The translations under genes and the position numbers were made by a program. This document shows positions 9,497 through 17,887 of a stretch of DNA of 30,904 bases, piece after piece (within the stretch, counting starts at the first letter, position 1; each line of letters begins with the position of its first letter). A model generated the notes under the pieces. The model searched no databases. It was not told the origin of the DNA and worked only from the letters and a program-made list of their open reading frames with translations. Source of the DNA: Zopfochytrium polystomum (lineage: Eukaryota > Chytridiomycota > Chytridiomycetes > Chytridiales > Chytridiaceae); NCBI GenBank assembly GCA_025765615.1, contig JAIVFJ010000502.1:1-30904 (forward strand), read 5' to 3'.

Positions 9497-12400
9497 ATGT
9501 CAACTAGCCCTGTGTCTAGCACACCACCCCCAACACCACCACCCCTCCCTCGCTTGCAACTTGGAACATCTGTTGTGCCTTCCCCACCAAGGCTGCATCT
9601 ACTTTCCACTGGCTTGATCACACCAAAACCACCATCCTCGCCATTCAAGAAACTGGCTCCTCTGACACAGAGGCCACCCACTCCATTCGTCACATCACTA
9701 GGAATTACAAAGGTTTCTTCATATCCTCCACCCCCTCCTGTCGTGCTGGCGTTGGTTTCATCATTTCATCTTCCCTGGCACCACACATCACTGACGTCTC
9801 CCACTTTGGAACTCGTGCCATTGCCCTCACCTTATCTTTTGCTCGATGCTCCATCCTCCTGCAAAATATTTACTGGCCTGCTGACCCCCAATCTGAGGAA
9901 CTCCCTGACTTGCAAAAATGGTGCAACTCTCTTGCCTCATGTGACTCCACCTCACCCCACCAAGCCGACTGGTTTGGTGACTGGAATGCCATCACTGACC
10001 CCCTTGACCACTCCACCAGAGCCCCAACACCTTCCTCCCACCACGGGTTCCTCCCCGCCCTCTCCCTAAAAGGCTTTGTTGATTCCTTTCGACACCTGCA
10101 CCCAGACTTACCCTCTTACACACACACTGCTGGCTCCTACTCCTCTCGTTTGGACAGCATTTGGCTCTCACCACCTGCTCTTGACTACGTCACTGAAGCA
10201 AACATTTCTTCTCCACTTGACGAGCCCCATCTCACTGACACTTCAGACCACCTCCCCTTCAACATAATTCTTGCTTCCTACCCCTTCCACACTTTTCCCT
10301 TCTCCCCTCTGCGCCGGCAGGTCATCAAACCCATGGAAGCTTCAGAAGAGCAACTCAACAATTACACATCAGCCATCTCAGTTGAGCTTGCCCCCCTCTC
10401 AGCAGCCCTTGCAGCCTTGGACAGCATTCTTCTCCCCTCCGAGCTTGAGTTCCTCAATTCTCCATCCCTACCCTTTCAATACCCCTCCCCAGAACGTGCA
10501 TCACTCCTCGTCAGCCACCTTGACACACTCTCCACATCATATCACGAGTTGCTGCTTCAGCTTGGCAAAAAGTTCCTTCCTCACAAGGGAACCTCCTCAG
10601 CAGCGCCAAAGATAGATTGCTGCGCCAAACCATTCCTTGTTGCACGTTGGAAAGTAGAGAAACTGTGGGCACTTGCCAAAGACCCTGCACATGATCTGGC
10701 TAACATCTTCCCTTCCATTCCTTTGACCCCATCTGAGTGGGGCACAGATCAGTCTTACTCCTTCTTGTCCCACATCCACTCTCAGTACAAAGCCCGCTTC
10801 TTGGACACAACTGACTATCGTGATGTTTTACTCCCCGCCCTCAACCGCCATCGCCAGGCCATCTACCGTGCCCAACGCCAGGCAGCAGAAAAGCACAAAA
10901 TGGAGCACTCCACCTACACAGTCCCCATCAGCAGCTGCACAACTGCTATTGCAACTCGACCCTCCCAGCCCATCTTCTTTGTTAACTCACCTTCCCCCAC
11001 CACCGTTTTCACACCCACACCTTTCCCACTCCTCACCTCCCGCCGCTCCACTTTCAATCCAGTTCCTTCACAAATCCCTGCTTTCAACCAATGGACGTGC
11101 CCCTTCTCCCTGCTGACCTTGCTCATACCCACCCATCCTTGACCTTTGACACTGATGGCTCCCTTCGCGAGGAGGGATTCATGGCTGGCTCTGTTGTTTG
11201 CCTTGAGCTTAACTTTGAATTTTCTTTTGCCCTCCCTCCACTCTCTGCCTCTTCCACAACTGCTGAAATTGCTGCTCTCCTTGCTGCCCTCACCATCACT
11301 GCAAAGCTTTCCCTGCCCCTCACTTTTCGACTTGACAATCTTGGAGTGGTTCACACCTTTGAGAAACTCTTTCCCTCAAACTCCTTTAGTCCCCATCCAC
11401 ACAGCGAGCTCAACACACCTCCTCTCTCTGATTCCCTCCATCGTCTTTTGCACACCACTTCCCACCCCACCCTTTGGGCATGCGTTGCAGCTACTCTACA
11501 GTCTTGGATTGGCCCCCCTCCACAAGTTTCCTGGGTTCGTGGACACAACGGCGACGCTGGCAACGAACGAGCAGACAAGCTGGCATCATCTGTACCCTTG
11601 ACTTCCGACCCAACTTTGTTACCAATCCTCTCACAACAGATCCTCCCAGCCACCACCTTCATCTCAAATACCCCCATCTTGGGCCAACTTTGACGACAAC
11701 TGCGACTCCTCACAGGTCTCTCTCACCATTTTGCACTTCTGAACACCTCAGCCTTTGCCCACATCACCCACAACCCTGACCTAGTTCATTGGGAAGCCAC
11801 TTTTCTTGTTCTCCACTCTGGAATTAAACCCTCTTCCCTCTTTGGCACCCTCCCTGGCTCTGCTCGTCGCAAGTATCGACTTCAAATCCTCAGCAACACT
11901 TTGCCTACTCAAAAAGTTCTACACCAACGACACCCTCAAGTCTTCCCTGATGGGCTCTGTCGTTGATGCCACCACGCTTGGGAAACCACAGAGCATGTCT
12001 GGCAATGCCCTGCAGCTGCTGACGCCATTGCCATGATTCGCAACACCTTTGCTGAAACTCTTTCCTCCTCTGTTCCTCCTGCACCTCATGATCGCTCTCC
12101 TCCCCAAGCCCATCCCATTTACTGGCTCTCCTGCCCTGAATTTCTCTTTGATCATCAATCTTGTATCAATTTTTCCTCCCTCCTTCGTGGCTTCATCCCT
12201 CAATCCTTTTATGACACCTTATTCTCACGTGATAACCCTGCTGCCTCTGTCCTTAAAACCCTTGTCACCACTTTCCATCAGCTCCTTCTTGACGCCCACG
12301 ACTTATTTGGATCCCCCATTGCGACGACACTATCTCTTGGGAGAAGTCAAAGTCCATCAAGCCCTCTGACAAGCGCTCCAAGCCCTGCAGATCCCCTCCA

Positions 12401-12548
12401 CCAAATTCCCAGGCCTCTCACCCTTGTTCCGCAACCTCTCACCCACTGTCTTCTCCAAACATCAACTCTTCCCTCCCTCCCACTCCATCATCCCACAGAA
12501 CTCGTATCAGCTCTTCACAACCCTCTCAACCTCGCGCACCACGTGTAG
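9497..12548 (+). pseudogene. LINE ORF2: endonuclease and RNase H, reverse transcriptase absent
   Basis: ATG at 9497 (MSTSPVSSTPPP) needs a one-base shift near 9545 to enter the endonuclease frame. That frame runs open to 11142 and shows TWNI...AIQET (about 9556-9650), GDWNAI (9976 on), SRLDSIWLS (about 10147) and TSDHLPF (about 10240), the EEP nuclease signature. After AIYRAQRQAAEKHK, where reverse transcriptase should begin, sequence passes within about 200 bases to RNase H in another frame (11091-11690). RNase H is recognised by TFDTDGS, STTAEIAALLAAL, FRLDN and WVRGHNGDAGNERADKLA. TGA at 11691 and 11964 interrupt a further stretch with a C-X2-C-type knuckle (CHHAWETTEHVWQC), typical of the ends of these ORF2 proteins. 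No YxDD box is found anywhere. The last open frame ends at 12548. Inactive on its own; whether enzymes from another copy moved it is unknown. Confidence 0.85.
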
Positions 12549-13037
12549 TCGCCGGCACTCCACTGACACTTGCCCAGGCATCTGGCTTTTGCGCACCAAG
12601 GCTTCTTCCAGATGGATTGACCACTACCTTGGCCGCATAAAACTTGTTGCAGGCATTATCTGGCTTCACCACACAATACAACTCCCCTCACGCCAACAAG
12701 CAAGAGCCACTTGTCACCCATCTCTTGCTGAGCCCCCCGACTTTCACTGAGCCACTGTTGCCCTTCTCAATCTTGACATGGGCTGTTGCCTAATCTGACT
12801 TATCCCAACCCTCCGATCTTTCACAGATGCTCCCCTCTCTTACACTGACCTCCTTCAGACTCACTTCTCTATTTTCTTGATTCTGTGTTTTCCCCTTCTC
12901 CTTTGATCATTGTGGCTTTATGTGCGGTGGAGATGCCTGACGACCCTGTAAGTCCGTAGCGCATGGGGTGGGTTTGCTGAGGTGATACCTGGATGTAGTC
13001 CATTACGGTTCACCGTTGATGGCTCTTTCTCTTCCTG

Positions 13038-13055
13038 CCAGCCCTCTGGGGCTGG
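13038..13055 (+). other. Stem-loop at the LINE 3' end
   Basis: CCAGCCC, loop TCTG, GGGCTGG: a perfect 7-bp GC-rich stem ending three bases before the poly(A) tail. A 3'-terminal hairpin is where several LINE reverse transcriptases recognise their RNA; that role is inferred here. Confidence 0.7.
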
Positions 13056-13058
13056 AAC

Positions 13059-13086
13059 AAAAAAAAAAAAAAAAAAAAAAAAAAAA
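13059..13086 (+). repeat. LINE B poly(A) tail, 28 bases
   Basis: An uninterrupted A run that marks the 3' terminus of the plus-strand LINE. Base 13087 starts opposite-strand LINE A sequence. Confidence 0.93.
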
Positions 13087-13380
13087 CGTCTTCCAGTGCG
13101 GGAATTGGCTCAAGTTGGGTAAGAGTGGTAAGTTTCTGGATATCAGTGTGCACTGAGATCTGTTGCTCTTTCAGCTCAGTGCACGAGGAGGTCTGTTGTG
13201 CGTTGATCTGTTGCTGGATGTTTTCAAGGGTCTTCAAAAATTGACTGCAGCTCTGGAGGAGGGACAGAAGGGGGGGCAGGTGGGACAGGTGGGGGAGCTG
13301 TCGTGTCAGGAGGGGCCTGAGCTGTTTGTCTGTTGTCTCTGGAATCTGATGAAGTGGCTTGGTAAAGGAGGGAGCCAGAG
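13087..13380 (-). mobile_element. LINE A fragment, ORF1 middle region
   Basis: The minus strand reads CTCTGGCTCCCTCCTTTACC and continues as a close relative of LINE B bases about 8648-8945. It includes the Pro-rich stretch and the Gln-rich segment (ENIQQQ, QQTS, TELKEQQ). The fragment is bounded by the chromovirus LTR on one side and the LINE B poly(A) on the other. It is the distal part of the LINE whose 5' end is at 15370-15890. Confidence 0.88.
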
Positions 13381-13692
13381 TGTCAGGAACATGGCAGGAC
13401 AGGGCAAGGCAGACAAGGAACTGAGAGGAGTGATGATTGTATTGGAAACAATAATTCACTTGAGGGATGGATGGGACAGGTCCCCCATCCCCATTTTATA
13501 CCTTTTGAGAGTCTTCCTTGTCAAGACTCAAAGAAAGTTCCAGAAAGAGCAATTAGTAATACAATGATACCAATGATACCAATGACAAGAAGACAAGTCA
13601 GGAAAGCAAAGAAGGTTCCAGAAGGTTCCACAAGGTTCCATGAAGGAGTGTTCTAGAAGGTTCCAGAGGTTTCCAGAGGGTGATTCATAACA
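13381..13692 (-). mobile_element. 3' LTR of the truncated chromovirus
   Basis: On the minus strand it starts TGTTATGAATCACC at 13692, directly after the pol stop codon, and ends CCTGACA at 13381. It is about 312 bases and matches the solo LTR at 6608-6960, minus the 41-base duplication. It has GAA/TTC elements on a 5-base grid near 13610-13680 and TATAAAA at 13494-13500. A purine-rich stretch (AAAAGGAGA) just before it could be the polypurine tract. The adjoining LINE bases CTCTG are the expected duplication; the partner copy is lost. Confidence 0.92.
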
Positions 13693-15369
13693 TCATCTCC
13701 TTTTAGGCCTCTTCTGCAACTTGATGGGGTACCTGGTCTTGAACTTGAGCAGAAGGTCTTGGCAGTGAGTGAGGTTTGACTCAGGTTCCCAGGTGTTGTC
13801 AGCATCTGAGTAACCTTTCCACTTGACAAGGAACTTGAGTGTCCTTCCAAACCACTTGGCATCCAAGATTTGTTCAACCTCAAATTCCTCTTCACCTTCT
13901 ACCTCAACTGGAGGAGGAGGAGGAACAACTCTGCCTGGAATGGAATTAGCCACAAACTTCTCCAAAAGGCTGACATGGAAAACTGGGTGGATCTTCATGG
14001 ACGCAGGGAGATCCAGCTTGAAGGCGACTGGATTGATTTGCTCCAAGATCTTGAAAGGTCCCAACTTGAGGTTGTCTAGCTTGGGACTTGGTCTTTTGGT
14101 CTGCAAGTTCTTCCTCAGAAGCCAAACTTGCTGACCCACAGCAAGGTCGTGGTCCATTCTGTGAGTGTTGGCAAATCTTGAGGCATCTTCTTGGGCTTGC
14201 TTCAGGGTGGAGTCCAGGAAGGTGCTGATGATCTTGAGCTTATGCAAGTGTGAAGCCACAGCAGGAGCTTGGACATTGGATAGGGTCTCTTGTCCCAGAA
14301 GATCTCCTCTTGGATTGAAGCCATAGGTTGCAAAGAAAGGAGATAGCTGGGTGCTTGAGTGGAGAGAATTGTTGAGAGCAAATTCTGCCAGCGGAAGGAG
14401 GGTGGGCCAATCATCCTGTTGATAGCTGACATAGCACCTCAAATACTGCTCCAGAGTCTGGTTTGTTCTTTCTGTTTGTCCATCAGTCTGAGGGTGATAA
14501 GCAGTTGACAGTTGAGACTTGATTCCAAGGGCTGCTGTGAGTGCTTTCCAAAATTGAGATCTGAACTGTGGTCCTCTGTCACTGACGATTGACTGAGCCA
14601 GCCCATGGAGCCTGAATATGTGCTGCAAAAACAGGTCTGCTGTTCCTTGTGCATCTATATTCTCAGTGCAGGGGATGAAATGGGCCAACTTTGTCCTTCT
14701 GCAGATGACAACAAGGATAGAGTCAAATCCATGGGATGGGGGCAGTTTCACAATGAAGTCCATGGATATTGATGACCAAGGGCTGATGGCAATTGGGAGG
14801 GGCTCCAGAAGTCCATAGGGCTTGTGTCTGCTGGATTTGTTTCTTTGACAGGTTTCACAGCTGCTGACATACTTCTTGATGTACTTCCTCATGCCTGGCC
14901 AGTAGAAGTCTCTGGAAACAAGCTCATATGTCTTGTGCTCTCCTGGGTGTCCAGCTGTTGCTGCATCATGCCTTGTCTTGAGTATCTCAAGTTTTTCCTC
15001 CTCTTGGCTGATTTGAATCTTGTGAGGCTTGGGGTCCTTGGAAATAGCATGGGCCCACACACTGTCAGGAAGCAGTGAAAGGTGTGTCTTGGATGGTGGG
15101 GTGAAACCATCTCCCTCTTCAGGTGCAAGGTCTGTCCTTCTGCGCTCATCAGCAGTGGGGCTTTGATTGTTGACTGGGAACTGTGATTCTTGAATCTTTG
15201 ACTGAGGGTTCTGTTCTTGGCAAAGACTGTGAGCTGTGGAGCTTGCATCTAGAATTTGGACTGTGAACTGTGGTACTTGAAGCTTTGACTGTGGGTTCTG
15301 TGAACTACAGACTTGGCCATGACTGTGAGCTCTATGAGCTGTACTGGAATCTTGACTATGAACTGTGAA
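13693..15369 (-). pseudogene. Chromovirus (Ty3/gypsy) pol remnant: integrase plus chromodomain
   Basis: An open minus-strand frame of 559 codons ending TGA at 13695-13693. In order it has: a HHCC zinc-binding region (HPGEH about 14950; SSCETCQ about 14855); the DDE core with MDF (Asp codon 14760), VSDRGPQF (Asp codon 14580) and GQTERTNQ (Glu codon 14472), the last two spaced as D-35-E; a GPF module (KLGPFKI); and a C-terminal chromodomain (FEVEQILDAKW, FLVKWKGYSDADNTWEPESNL). Chromodomains steer integration to heterochromatin. Gag, protease, reverse transcriptase and RNase H are missing. The first 250 bases of the frame are CACAGT-rich imperfect repeats, not a known domain. The frame has no upstream ATG of its own, so it is a 5'-truncated remnant although its integrase motifs are intact. 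Confidence 0.92.
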
Positions 15370-15890
15370 CAAGTTCAGTGAGTGTGGGGACAGCAGGGCC
15401 AGGTTCAGCAGCAATTGTCAAGATATGTTGATTGGCATGGGTGCCAAAAAACGAGGAAAGAGGAGAGCCACTCATGAAAGCAGAAGCATTCTATTGTGGT
15501 GCAATCCAACAATTGATTACGATCTGGTCTAGGGGTGCAGATTGCGATTCAACACAATGATCAAAAACGTGATCTGGCGGCGGTCTGGTGGTGGCAAGGC
15601 GGTGGCAAACTGTCTCAGGTGTCTGTAGACGAGTGATCACGATCTGGCAGTGGCAAGGCAGTGGCAAGCAGTCGAAAATCGATGGGGTGGCGCTCTAGTT
15701 GTGATGGTGATGGAGGCGATCGCAATCTGGCAGCGATCCGGCAGCGATTTGGTGGCAATCTGGCAGCGGCAACCAGTGATCGTGATCCAAGATCTCGATC
15801 TGGCAGGGGCAATGGGAGTGGCAATGCAGGAGGATGGCCAGGGGGTGGCGCCAAAGATGCAGTGTCTATGGGTGGGGTAGCTGAGCTTCT
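15370..15890 (-). mobile_element. LINE A fragment, 5' UTR and ORF1 N-terminus
   Basis: On the minus strand a CAGAT/CTGCCAGATCG-rich leader precedes ATG at 15475, which opens MSGSPLSSFFGTHANQHILT. This is homologous to the LINE B start MSGPPPSMFFSTHADQHILT. Homology stops at CTGAACTTG (15370), where the chromovirus-linked sequence begins. Together with 13087-13380 it shows one inverted LINE copy opened by the chromovirus, with about 0.8 kb of ORF1 lost between the two pieces. Confidence 0.85.
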
Positions 15891-15950
15891 TTGAGTTTTT
15901 GTGCAAGGATCACAACAAGTTATGTGACTTCTTCTCCTCCAGCCAGCAGA

Positions 15951-15993
15951 GCAGTCATGAAGCAGTCATGAAGCAGTCATGAAGCTGTCATGA
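15951..15993. repeat. Four tandem copies of an 11-base unit
   Basis: GCAGTCATGAA three times, then a variant (GCTGTCATGA), just beyond the 5' end of LINE A. Confidence 0.9.
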
Positions 15994-16561
15994 TTCTGCC
16001 CAAGGAGAAGCCATCAAATGCCATTTCGGGAAGCAGCCTACTGAAGTTCATCATTAGATTCTCCAAACACACATGTCGAATGGTGTCCTTCGCTCGATCA
16101 GCTGGTATACGCAAACTTGAATCGTTCTTCGCAAATTCACAGAGAGATATTGCATGGGCACTATCCAATGATGGTCGACTGTGTGTAACTGTGGGTTGTT
16201 GTAGAGATGGGATCAAGATCAGGGCAAAGGGTGTGGGCTGGAGGGGTAATTTACTGCTCTCTCAGTTGGTTTGTGTAATCGGTGCGCAGCGGCGGTTGGT
16301 TGCTGCGATGATGGGGCACGCAGGATTGTGGGTTGCGGCGACGAGCAACAGCCGTGCGTGGGCAATGAGAGCAACTTGGCTGGGGCAAGCTCCTATTTTT
16401 TTTTTTCTTTTTTTTTTTCTGTTTTCTTTTGTTTCTGGGTCTCCCCGGCGCAAAGCAAAGCCGGTCCCGACAGTGACGAACAGCTTGTGCGTGTGCAGGT
16501 GTGTCTGTATTATCCCGCCGTCCCCTTTCACCATTCCTGACCGGCGAGCGAGTCGCGGTCC
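15994..16561. other. Spacer, no recognised gene
   Basis: The minus strand is open across 15977-16216 with a plausible but unrecognised composition (CEFAKNDSSLRIPADRAKD). A T-rich run lies at 16396-16420. GC content rises toward 16500. Nothing here could be assigned to a family. Confidence 0.4.
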
Positions 16562-17338
16562 TTAAGTGGGATAGACAGAAACAAGCGAAAGGTGCTGAGC
16601 GCGCGATTTCCGTCCGGCCGACTCTTGCTGGCGCCAAACAGAACCGTCGTAGGTGTGGCCCAGGTCAACGACGACGGCTGGAAGGACACGAGACGGAGGT
16701 TTTGCCGTAGGCATCCGCTCCTTCATTTCGTAGGTGTTGGGAACGTGTCCTTGGCCGTGTCGGCTCGATCTTGTTTCGAGTAGAGCCGTCGCGATGAAGC
16801 GGGAAGCGTGCCTGCACGCTTTCTGCTGGCCCGCGACACGACTGCACGCCAGGACAAACGCTGCAAGCACGCATAAAATTGGGAACCCGACGGTCACGAC
16901 TACCCACGCGATTGCGCCAGGCAACAGCGCGCTGTCCCGCGCCGAGTCACAAATCCCGCAGGCGCATGAGAGAAGCCTTTCGCTGTGTTTTTGCTGTGTC
17001 GTATTAATTTGGCACACAAGGACCTCCACGTTTCTGCGACACAAAGGGAAGTCGTCCAAACGGGTGCAAGGCGAGTGCTTAACTTTCTGATCGTCGCTGA
17101 GGGTGTCGGTCTTGGTGTCTGCGCTGCGCAGATCTGTCGACACCGCGTCGCTGTCTCACGTGGAGCGTGCCTCCTTGAAAGCCTGGCGATTGTGACGTGA
17201 TTACGGCTATCAGAAAGTGGCGGCTCAGAGACGGCGCGTTCACCGTCGTTGAAGGCAGACGAGAAGTTGAAACCAGTCGCAACGACTGCCACTCCGTGCA
17301 AACCCGGCTTCAGCCCATTCTTTGCTCCTCACCACCAT
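16562..17338 (-). CDS. Possible small single-pass membrane protein (unrecognised)
   Basis: Tentative two-exon model, 17244-17338 and 16562-17150 on the minus strand, giving 227 residues and stop TAA at 16562-16564. ATG is at 17338; the intron runs GTGAAC to GACAG and phase 2 is kept. The long exon carries a convincing hydrophobic helix (AIAWVVVTVGFPILCVLAAFVLAC) followed by Ser-Arg and a basic stretch. A Cys-containing segment (LLSCACGICDS) precedes it. No signal peptide or known domain was seen. Without the first exon the reading frame lacks an ATG, so the start is the weak point. It is divergent from the NLR gene, about 550 bases apart. It may be a gene of unknown function or a chance frame in GC-rich DNA. 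Confidence 0.33.
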
Positions 17339-17887
17339 TCTTGGCACCCGCTCACTCCCTTTCTCCAGCCCCGGTGCGAGGCAGGTAGCGGCTCGCGCGG
17401 ATTAGGGCTGTTCGACTGCAGAGAAATTCGTGGCGAGGAAAAACGGGAAAATTTTTTCGTGGGGAAGGTGAGGAGGTTGCCGCCGTCACCACCCACCCCA
17501 CCCCGCCCACCCGCCCGCACCCTTCCCATCCCACCCTCCCGCCTCCCTTAGCAGCGATCTGGATGTATCGAGACGGAGTATCGCCGTGATGAGACGATCG
17601 CCAGCTGCCGAGGGCGAGGACGGATTGCGATGGCTGCGGATGGATGGCGAGTGGGTCGGTGAACGATCGGTCGGTTTGCGATGGTGTCTTCGGTGCGCCG
17701 CACGGAGCACAGCACGGTGCACAGCACGGCACGCACCACACCCTACCCACCGCCCACCGCCTGCCCCCCGCCGCCATTCTGCTCGCCGCATCTGTTCAAT
17801 GCTGCCAATTATTCAGGCTCTATTATTATGACTTTTGGTCTTACACTCATTTTTTCAGAATTTGTCAAAAGCTCAACGAACACCGTC
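17339..17887. promoter_or_regulatory. GC-rich upstream region of the NLR gene
   Basis: C-rich (ACCCACCC-like, 17490-17545), then imperfect GCACGG/GCACAG repeats (17698-17735), turning AT-rich near 17810. The NLR frame stays open upstream to 17681 and has another ATG at 17828. A TTTTTTCAG acceptor-like site at 17847-17855 suggests a 5' UTR intron, which favours the ATG at 17888. Confidence 0.5.

Larger units (their letters stand above)
7150..13086 (+). mobile_element. RNase H-bearing LINE, RT-deleted copy (LINE B)
   Basis: A non-LTR retrotransposon in the plus direction. It has a repeat-rich 5' UTR, ORF1 with a CCHC knuckle (7730-9366), ORF2 with AP-type endonuclease and RNase H (9497-12548), a 3' UTR and a 28-base poly(A) tail. 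The gene order recalls the Tad/I groups of LINEs. Reverse transcriptase is missing. The left border is approximate, about 7100-7160, where the copia-like relic ends. The right border is exact at the end of the A run. No target duplication was found; the right flank is an inverted ORF1 fragment of a second LINE copy. Confidence 0.88.

Noticed and set aside
8276..11966. TGA read as a sense codon (alternative code)
   Set aside because: The NLR and aldo/keto reductase genes terminate at TGA and the other genes do not use it internally; CpG decay in a dead transposon explains the pattern.
13693..15414. Chromovirus pol as an intact gene starting at 15414
   Set aside because: The first codon there is TTG and its first residues derive from LINE A read out of frame; RT, RNase H, protease and gag are absent.
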